Below, in pieces: positions 7,810 to 13,540 of a DNA stretch of 30,849 nt. Each line of letters begins with the position of its first letter. The stretch's first letter is position 1. Source of the DNA: CAYWJA01 sp964458485 (GTDB lineage Bacteria > Patescibacteriota > Gracilibacteria > UM-FILTER-43-11); NCBI GenBank assembly GCA_964458485.1, contig CAYWJA010000021.1:1-30849 (forward strand), given 5' to 3'. A program made the translations under genes and the position numbers. The notes below the pieces were generated by a model. The model was not told where the DNA came from. It did not search any database and saw only the letters and a program-made list of their open reading frames with translations.

Positions 7810-7864
7810 AAGGTTAATAAGGAGGCGCACCAAGATGATTTCAAAAGTCATCAGTCAGTAGCAT

Positions 7865-7946
7865 AGCTGATCTGACTGCCTCTTGCACAATTACGAATTA
7901 CTAATTGAGAAATTGAGTAATTGTAAAAGAGGTTGTCAGATCAGCT
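7865..7946. repeat. Leader inverted repeat, copy B (12-bp perfect arms, extended stem)
   Basis: AGCTGATCTGAC (7865-7876) pairs with GTCAGATCAGCT (7935-7946). Pairing continues inward through CCTCTT/AAGAGG and ACAATTAC/GTAATTGT, so nearly the whole 82 bp can fold as one hairpin. It is homologous to copy A at the arms and in outer flanks (CCTATTGAAA upstream, TTGGTG..CCTCC downstream on the minus strand). Confidence 0.85.
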
Positions 7947-8186
7947 GGTTTAATGAAAAATTTCAATAGGTCCCGACTTGTCGGGATCGCTACTTAAAAG
8001 AATAATACGTAAAACTCTTATGTCACCCAAAAACACTCGCACTTTTTATAATTTATAAAAAAAGACGAGCAATTCAATTGAATGCATAAAGTTTTATTTC
8101 CCTCTGTTTTTAAGGATCAATCTCCCCAAAAATGCGGGAAGATACCAACCTTTTTTCTTAAATAAGAATAGAAGGATTGGGGATGA

Positions 8187-8215
8187 ATTTTAGATTATTT
8201 TACTTGTTTTGTCAA
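8187..8215 (-). promoter_or_regulatory. Promoter for the TSP3 gene
   Basis: On the minus strand TTGACA (8210-8215), 17-base spacer, TAAAAT (8187-8192), the same form as the promoter at 5927-5955. The leader would be about 450 bases. Between 7735 and 8336 I see no gene; the stretch holds this promoter, leader hairpins (for example a stem ATCTTCCC/GGGGAGAT near 8125-8155) and copy B. Confidence 0.65.
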
Positions 8216-8336
8216 GGGAATTTCAGAACTGATATTAAATGACTAATACTCAACAGCCAATTTTCAGGTAATATATTTATTGATTTATATAAAAAATGTT
8301 AAATTCCAAATGCAAAATGACAATGCGAAATCTGAG

Positions 8337-9017
8337 ATGCGAAATCCGAAATCTATATGTGCTCCGATTCAAGAGAAATCCCAAAAGAAAGTCATAAAAA
8401 GATTAAAAGAGCTAAAGGGTAAGGTGGATTTAGCTGAAATTTGGCTCGATCACATTGGAGATTTAAATATTTCTGAATTACTCAAAAACAAGCCATTGCC
8501 TGTACTTTGTGTATGTAAAAAACCCAGTGATAGGGGTAAATTTAAGGGTACTTATGCTGAAATGGCTGATGTTTTGGTTGAGGCTGCAAAATGTAGTGCT
8601 GATTACATCGACATACCTTTAGATGTACCAAAAAAGCACTACAGCACTACAGCACTACAGCACTACAGCACTAAATTAATTCTCTCATATCACGACTTCA
8701 AGAAAACCCCAAAGCAATCAGAGCTACTAAAAATAGCAAAAAATATGAAAAAATCAGGTGCAGATATTGTAAAAATTGCAGTTATGGCAAAAAGTTTGAA
8801 TGATACTTTTTCAGTTATTTTATTGGCACAACAGCTCCAGGCTAAAAAAATACCACATATTTTAATTGCGATGGGTAAAAAAGGTATTTTGAGCCGCATA
8901 TTGACTCCTTTTTTAGGTGGAACTATAATGTTCGCACCCATCTCCTCTAAAGGTGTATCTGCAAGCGGGCAACTAACAGTGAAGGAACTTAGGGAGGCGT
9001 GGGGAATGATTAAATAA
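8337..9017 (+). CDS. aroD: Type I 3-dehydroquinate dehydratase
   Basis: Converts 3-dehydroquinate to 3-dehydroshikimate in the shikimate pathway through a Schiff base. The 226-residue form has all key residues: Glu34 in AEIWLD, His119 in SYHDF, the Schiff-base Lys146 in VKIAVMAK, Arg187 in GILSR and Gln212 in SASGQ. The start is uncertain; ATGs at 8310 and 8337 lie inside a simple GCGAAATC-type tract, and 8337 places SICAPIQ where family N-termini begin. Residues about 101-112 (HYSTTALQHYST) are encoded by an octanucleotide array and are extra relative to the usual loop before LILSYHDF. No other shikimate genes are in the window. Confidence 0.9.
   Translation: MRNPKSICAPIQEKSQKKVIKRLKELKGKVDLAEIWLDHIGDLNISELLKNKPLPVLCVCKKPSDRGKFKGTYAEMADVLVEAAKCSADYIDIPLDVPKKHYSTTALQHYSTKLILSYHDFKKTPKQSELLKIAKNMKKSGADIVKIAVMAKSLNDTFSVILLAQQLQAKKIPHILIAMGKKGILSRILTPFLGGTIMFAPISSKGVSASGQLTVKELREAWGMIK
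8635..8673. repeat. Octanucleotide tandem array inside aroD (AGCACTAC x 4.9)
   Basis: Four full copies and seven bases of a fifth, in frame with aroD. Because the unit is 8 bases, loss or gain of one copy would shift the reading frame. Confidence 0.95.
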
Positions 9018-9107
9018 TTTCGTCCTGTCGTGCTTTCGTCCTGTCGTGCTTTTGCCTCAATAATCAGCACTACAGCACTACAGCACTACAGCACTACAGC
9101 ACTACAG
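9018..9107. repeat. Repeat-only aroD-ychF spacer: 16-bp direct repeat plus octamer array
   Basis: Two copies of a 16-bp unit (TTTCGTCCTGTCGTGC) fill 9018-9049. AGCACTAC then repeats 5.25 times from 9066 to 9107, and its final G is the first base of the ychF GTG start codon. GTCGTGCT in the first repeat nearly matches the reverse complement of the octamer, so the halves could pair. Confidence 0.9.
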
Positions 9108-10201
9108 TGAGTCTAAAAATCGGCATCGTAGGTCTTCCAAATGTAGGTAAATCAACTCTTTTTAATGCATTAACACGATCCGGAGGTGCGCAAGCAGAAA
9201 ATTATCCTTTTTGCACAATAGATCCAAATGTTGGTGTAGTAGAGGTGCCGGATAAGAGGTTGAATAAACTTGCATCTTTGGTAAATCCTGAAAAAGTTAT
9301 TCCTGCTATTGTGGAATTTGTAGATATTGCAGGACTTGTAAAAGGCGCATCAGAAGGGGAGGGGCTTGGCAATAAATTCCTTCATAACATTCGCGAATGC
9401 GATGCAATAGCTCAGGTAATACGCTTTTTTGAAGATTCAGACATTACCCATGTTCACGGTGGGATAAATCCAAAGCTCGATATGGATGTTATACAGTTGG
9501 AATTAATTTTAGCTGATTTAGATACTGTCAATCGTCGCCTTGGAGAAGCTGAAAAAAAGGCAAAAACAGGAGATAAAGAGCTTGTAAAACAGGTAAATGT
9601 TCTACAAAAGGTAAAAGAGGCATTGGAAAATGAAAAATTAGCTATAAATGTGGATTTGGAAGATGAGGAGAGGGAAGTTTTAAGGGATTTACACTTACTT
9701 ACAAATAAACCATTTATTTATATTGCGAATTTGAGAGAAGGGGAATTGGCAGATTTTGACATAGAAAAAGCAAGAAAAGATTTGAATTTATCTGAAAATC
9801 AGCAGATTTTACCGATTTCCGCAAAAGTTGAGGAGGACTTGGTTGGTTTTTCTCAGGAAGAGGCAGTTGAATATCTTAAAGAATTAGGCCTTAAGGAATC
9901 CGGTTTAAATGCATTTATTCGTGCTGCTTATAACCTTCTTGGTTTACATACGTATTTTACAGCTGGGCCAAAAGAAGTTCGTGCTTGGACTACAAAAATT
10001 GGCTCAAAAGCTCCCCAAGCTGCTGGCGTAATACACACTGACTTTGAAAAAGGATTTATTAAGGCAGAAACCATTGGTTATGATGATTATATATCGAATA
10101 ACGGTGAGGTAGGCGCTCGTGATGCCGGAAAAGTAAGACAGGAGGGGAAAGAGTATGTAGTAAAAGACGGCGATGTGATGCATTTTAAGTTTAATAATTA
10201 G
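9107..10201 (+). CDS. ychF: Redox-regulated ATPase YchF (Obg family)
   Basis: The 364-residue protein has the P-loop GLPNVGKS at residues 9-16, switch residues NYPFCTIDPNVG, DIAGLVKGAS (G3), a helical insert, and a C-terminal TGS domain ending VKDGDVMHFKF. YchF binds ATP, associates with ribosomes and is nearly universal. The GTG start is set by the conserved SLKIGIVGLPN N-terminus. No SD is present: the upstream region is the octamer array, so copy number could change spacing to upstream signals. The RNHCP gene follows two bases after the stop. Confidence 0.95.
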   Translation: MSLKIGIVGLPNVGKSTLFNALTRSGGAQAENYPFCTIDPNVGVVEVPDKRLNKLASLVNPEKVIPAIVEFVDIAGLVKGASEGEGLGNKFLHNIRECDAIAQVIRFFEDSDITHVHGGINPKLDMDVIQLELILADLDTVNRRLGEAEKKAKTGDKELVKQVNVLQKVKEALENEKLAINVDLEDEEREVLRDLHLLTNKPFIYIANLREGELADFDIEKARKDLNLSENQQILPISAKVEEDLVGFSQEEAVEYLKELGLKESGLNAFIRAAYNLLGLHTYFTAGPKEVRAWTTKIGSKAPQAAGVIHTDFEKGFIKAETIGYDDYISNNGEVGARDAGKVRQEGKEYVVKDGDVMHFKFNN

Positions 10202-10202
10202 T

Positions 10203-10526
10203 ATGCAGGAACGCAAGAATCCAATAAAAATCAACGAATCATTTAAGTGCGAAAAATGTAAAATGGATGTAAAAAAGCATCCGGAAGGTAGCTGTAGAAA
10301 TCACTGCCCTTATTGCTTATACTCCTTACATGTAGATTTAGATGTGCCAGGCGATAGGTTGTGCGAATGTAAGGGGCAGATGAAGCCAGTTGGGGTTGAA
10401 ATGAATAAAAAAAAAGGAGTTCGAATTATTCATGTATGCCAAAAATGCGGATTTAAAACAAAGAACCGATCTGCCCCAGACGATAATTGGGATTTAATTT
10501 GTGAGTTAAGTAGGGTTCCACAATAA
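10203..10526 (+). CDS. RNHCP domain protein (small zinc-binding protein)
   Basis: The 107-residue protein carries the signature RNHCPYCLYSLHVD near residue 32 and three cysteine pairs (CEKC, CPYC, CQKC) plus a CEC motif, as expected for the RNHCP family (Pfam domain of that name). The biochemical role is unknown. Zinc binding is inferred from the CxxC pairs. It lies two bases after ychF and is probably cotranscribed. Confidence 0.85.
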   Translation: MQERKNPIKINESFKCEKCKMDVKKHPEGSCRNHCPYCLYSLHVDLDVPGDRLCECKGQMKPVGVEMNKKKGVRIIHVCQKCGFKTKNRSAPDDNWDLICELSRVPQ

Positions 10527-10574
10527 AGATTTAAGATTAATGATCTAAGTATTTTTTATACAACCTGAGCTCGC

Positions 10575-10636
10575 AAAAAAAAGGAGGCCCCCACGAAATG
10601 CGAGGCCAGGAAAAAGGTGAGGGGTATTTCGTGGGG
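10575..10636 (-). terminator. Intrinsic terminator of the tRNA-Gly transcript
   Basis: On the minus strand, arms CCCCACGAAAT and ATTTCGTGGGG enclose a roughly 25-base loop and are followed by a run of eight Us (complement of 10575-10582). Confidence 0.75.
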
Positions 10637-10643
10637 AAGGGGA

Positions 10644-10718
10644 CCCAAAACGAATATAGGCTGAAGAAGTCTTCGTAGTAAAACGAAGGAGAATTCGTAA
10701 GCTGGAATTCGTTTTGGG
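10644..10718 (-). ncRNA. Structured RNA region immediately 3' of tRNA-Gly
   Basis: A perfect 12-bp stem pairs ATTCGTTTTGGG (10707-10718) with its complement at 10644-10655, starting two bases beyond the encoded CCA. A smaller CTTCGT/ACGAAG hairpin sits inside. It ends shortly before the terminator. It may be a 3' trailer for tRNA processing or a separate small RNA; I do not recognise a named family. Confidence 0.5.
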
Positions 10719-10719
10719 G

Positions 10720-10796
10720 TGGAGCGAGTGAAGGGGTTCGAACCCTCGACCTTCGCCATGGCAAGGCGACGCTCTAGCCAACTGAGCTACACTCGC
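10720..10796 (-). tRNA. tRNA-Gly(GCC) with encoded CCA
   Basis: The minus-strand cloverleaf is complete: acceptor GCGAGTG/CACTCGC, D arm with GCTC/GAGC, anticodon stem TCGCC/GGCGA around loop TTGCCAT (anticodon GCC), and T arm with TTCGAAC. Discriminator U73, typical of bacterial tRNA-Gly, and a genomic CCA follow. Length is 77 with CCA. Confidence 0.95.
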
Positions 10797-10805
10797 AAAA
10801 GTGGC

Positions 10806-10896
10806 GAGAAACGCGTTCCGTAGCGTAAAATTTTCTCAAAATAAGAAAATTGAAGCGGAGGATGAAAATGTGAAAATCTGTGAGATTTGCTGTTTT
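10806..10896 (+). ncRNA. Candidate structured RNA motif, copy 2
   Basis: Plus strand: GAGAAACGCGT, AGCG, a hairpin AATTTTCT/AAGAAAATT, GAAGCGGAGG, and TGAAAATCTGTGAGATTTGC. The block order matches 5727-5809 (minus strand), with a different hairpin in the middle. It lies between tRNA-Gly and the promoter at 11019. It could instead be a DNA element upstream of the tRNA, which is read the other way. The rest of 10897-11018 is AT-rich with a TGCTGTTTTA/TAAAACAG inverted repeat and no gene. Confidence 0.45.
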
Positions 10897-11018
10897 ACGA
10901 ATTTAATTTTATAAATACATAAAACAGATTTTTGCATTTTCAAGCGTTTCCCCATTGGGACAACTAAATAGCAAAGAAATTTTATCAAATATAGACTTTA
11001 TTGCAATGGGTTTTTTTG

Positions 11019-11046
11019 TTGACAAAATAATAAATATATTTATAAT
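11019..11046 (+). promoter_or_regulatory. Promoter for the nucleotidyltransferase/phosphoesterase operon
   Basis: TTGACA (11019-11024), 16-base spacer, TATAAT (11041-11046); both hexamers are perfect consensus. The GTG start follows about 30 bases after the -10. Confidence 0.8.
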
Positions 11047-11075
11047 AGTTTTCTTTATAGTTTAAATATAATATA

Positions 11076-12137
11076 GTGGGTATATATTTAATTCAGGAAT
11101 ATAGGCAGCCAAAGATGTGGGGAAATCCTAAATGGCGCTATGATGATGGTGCGGAAAAAAAATTTGATTTTAGCAGAAGAACAAAGCCATACGCTAGCAT
11201 ATTCAGGGCAGTAAATAAACGTGTAAATAAAAAAGATAAATATTCAAGACTTCCCACCTCACTTGCTATTGCACTTGCCGACCTATCGCTCGGGCTGAGA
11301 GGTCAGGTTGGGCTTGTTCTTGGCAGCCTGGTTAATTCTCTATATGAGCCACCGGAAGATATAGATGAGTTAGATGATCATAAAGATTGTGATGTGCTTA
11401 TATTAAATCCACATTCACCTATGAATCCTGCACCTCATGAGTGGGGTGTAGATTGGTTCGTTAGGCCTGAGGGGAGAGCTCCAACAAATTCAAGTGTGGA
11501 TATTTGGTATGATGTTGCTCTACAGGATGGGGTAAGGGTTGTAGATCCTGTTATTAAGCAGGGGGATATGCCAATCTTTTTTAATCCAAGTACCGGAAGT
11601 GTGGAGTATAAGTATAAAAATAGGGATAATATGGTTAATCTTGCTGCAGGGAAACAATCAAATGTTCCAGCAGGATTGTATTTACCGGATTCTGAATTAA
11701 TGGATGTTATTATTAATCACTGTGAGAGTAAGGGGCGTATTGTAAGGGCAGCATTTGAAGCTGCAGAAGAAGGGGGTTCACTCGATTTTAGGAATGCTAG
11801 TTATAATATAAATAGAATGTACGATAGTCCTCAAACAATAGCACAAATAAAAAAGAAGATAATTGCTATAGCAAGAGAAAAATTAGAAATAACACAATGC
11901 TTACTTAAGTTAAGAGGGGCTAGAAATGCAGAAGTGAATAATTTTAGATTTAAAAGAAAGAACTTAAAAGATACTCATGAAATGGCACGGGATATTGTAA
12001 GTGGATGCAGAAGTGCCTTGGAGTCTCTCAAAAAAGTCAGAAGTGATTATGGCTATTTAGAAATTACAGGTGACCCTTCTGATGCATTACTCCCAGTTCT
12101 TCCTTCAGATCTACTCCAAGCTCATCTTTTTTATTAA
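11076..12137 (+). CDS. Putative nucleotidyltransferase-fold protein
   Basis: The 353-residue protein has no signal peptide. Residues 76-110 read like a polymerase-beta-type nucleotidyltransferase core: VLGSL (GS at 83-84), then after a long insert DCDVLIL with acidic D104 and D106, and a third candidate carboxylate in VDIWYD (D142). In this superfamily GS plus D-x-D and a later Asp coordinate the nucleotide and metals. The remainder is mostly helical and charged. The call is motif-based inference and the substrate is unknown. The start is uncertain (GTG at 11076 or ATG at 11115). It is eight bases upstream of a metallophosphoesterase and almost certainly shares its transcript, suggesting addition and removal of one modification. 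Confidence 0.5.
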   Translation: MGIYLIQEYRQPKMWGNPKWRYDDGAEKKFDFSRRTKPYASIFRAVNKRVNKKDKYSRLPTSLAIALADLSLGLRGQVGLVLGSLVNSLYEPPEDIDELDDHKDCDVLILNPHSPMNPAPHEWGVDWFVRPEGRAPTNSSVDIWYDVALQDGVRVVDPVIKQGDMPIFFNPSTGSVEYKYKNRDNMVNLAAGKQSNVPAGLYLPDSELMDVIINHCESKGRIVRAAFEAAEEGGSLDFRNASYNINRMYDSPQTIAQIKKKIIAIAREKLEITQCLLKLRGARNAEVNNFRFKRKNLKDTHEMARDIVSGCRSALESLKKVRSDYGYLEITGDPSDALLPVLPSDLLQAHLFY

Positions 12138-12145
12138 TTATAAAT

Positions 12146-13519
12146 ATGAACCAAGAAACATGTTCATTCATTACCGATTACCATGGAAATTTAAATAATG
12201 TTGATCCATTCTTAAGGCAATCTGCAGAAAGAAGAGTTCAGCATATTATTTTAGGAGGAGATGTTGCGCCTAAAAAAATGGGAGTTGCATTAAGTGATAA
12301 CTTAGCAGTTAAGGTTGATGATTTTACTGATTTCGCTGAGCATGATTTCGATGTAGTGGGTATTGCAGCCAAGGATTTGCAAAATAAGGGGTATATGCTT
12401 TTTGATTCTCCATGTACATTAGAAGATTTACAACACCTGCACTCTGCTGTTTATAAGTTATCCAGAGGTAGTGGCTTATCTGCAACTGAATCAAGATTAA
12501 CTTGGGATGAAGTACTCGCTCTTGAAAAGATAAAAGATTCTTATCTTTTGCCTTATTTTAAAGAAGGCATACGGGGTATGATAAATAAATTTATATCTGA
12601 TTATAATAAATTTAATAGAGGGGAGCCAATAAAATCTGTTGAGGAATTTCTGAATGGACTAATATTTCGACTTAAAGCCAATACATTGCTTTATAATTCA
12701 GATTTACATAACTCAGAAAAGGCGAGGCTGTTGTTTGGTTCTAATGCCACAGCAGAAGATATGAGGTCAGAAAAGATATTTACATATTATGAGCTGGACA
12801 CATTAGGGGCTTTTAAGCTTTTAGGCTCTTTGTTTAATGTTATGCCGTGGGGGGAGTGGAAGAGAATGAATAATGATTTGCATATTTACGCAGCAGATAA
12901 ACAAAAGCAATTTGCACAGGAGCTAATTGCACGAATAAGAGACCTTAGAGCTTCTTTTACAGGGTCAATTTCTATAATTTTGGGCAATGACGATGCAGTG
13001 GAATTATCATCTGATTTAGATGAAGCAGATAGAGAGGGTCTTCTTACGCACGCTACAAATCGAGTAGTTCAGCTTTCGCCAACAGTTCAAATGGTTGGAT
13101 ATTCACATGTGCCTCATCATAGCGTAGCAGCTACATATAGAGAGTGGTGTAAAGAAGAATCAGAGATAGAGGCAGATCTAAGGGGTTTATTACAAGGCAT
13201 TAGGCCAGAAGTTGCAATTACTATTGCCAATATGCATTCACCTCCATCTGGAACTAGTTTAGGTAGGGCTACATTACCAAATATAGATAATGATGATTGG
13301 GGTAGTGCAGCTACAAGGAAGGTTATAGCAGAATATTCACAATTATTTAAAGCAGTATTTTGCGGACATATTCATAATTCCTGGAGGGAAACAGGGGAGG
13401 TGCAGGATAATGTTAGTGGTGTCACTGTTATGAACCCCGGTGCAAGTGAATTTGAACCAAGATATCTATTCGGAGATTTAAGGAATCCAGAAGATTTTGA
13501 GGTAGTTGCTGCAAAATAG
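12146..13519 (+). CDS. Calcineurin-like metallophosphoesterase
   Basis: The 457-residue protein carries the full set of family metal and active-site motifs in order: DYH (D11, H13), GGD (D39), GND (280-282), MHSPP (H364), and CGHIH (H408, H410) followed by NPGAS. The core is split by a helical insertion of roughly 220 residues (about 45-265), much longer than in small phosphodiesterases, which probably sets substrate choice. No signal peptide, so cytoplasmic. It is the second gene of the operon with the nucleotidyltransferase-like protein and ends 21 bp from the convergent WG-repeat gene. Confidence 0.85.
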   Translation: MNQETCSFITDYHGNLNNVDPFLRQSAERRVQHIILGGDVAPKKMGVALSDNLAVKVDDFTDFAEHDFDVVGIAAKDLQNKGYMLFDSPCTLEDLQHLHSAVYKLSRGSGLSATESRLTWDEVLALEKIKDSYLLPYFKEGIRGMINKFISDYNKFNRGEPIKSVEEFLNGLIFRLKANTLLYNSDLHNSEKARLLFGSNATAEDMRSEKIFTYYELDTLGAFKLLGSLFNVMPWGEWKRMNNDLHIYAADKQKQFAQELIARIRDLRASFTGSISIILGNDDAVELSSDLDEADREGLLTHATNRVVQLSPTVQMVGYSHVPHHSVAATYREWCKEESEIEADLRGLLQGIRPEVAITIANMHSPPSGTSLGRATLPNIDNDDWGSAATRKVIAEYSQLFKAVFCGHIHNSWRETGEVQDNVSGVTVMNPGASEFEPRYLFGDLRNPEDFEVVAAK

Positions 13520-13540
13520 TGCATAAATACAGTAATAATA

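Noticed and set aside
5471..7946. Integron attC sites
   Set aside because: The hairpins resemble attC in being long inverted repeats near foreign genes, but I see no RYYYAAC/GTTRRRY core sites, they lie upstream of the genes rather than after them, and no integrase is present.
8635..9107. CRISPR array
   Set aside because: The octamers are directly abutting with no spacers; this is a simple tandem repeat.
10537..10764. Small minus-strand open frames across 10537-10781
   Set aside because: They run through tRNA-Gly and its structured trailer, have no SD or conserved domain, and are explained by RNA structure.
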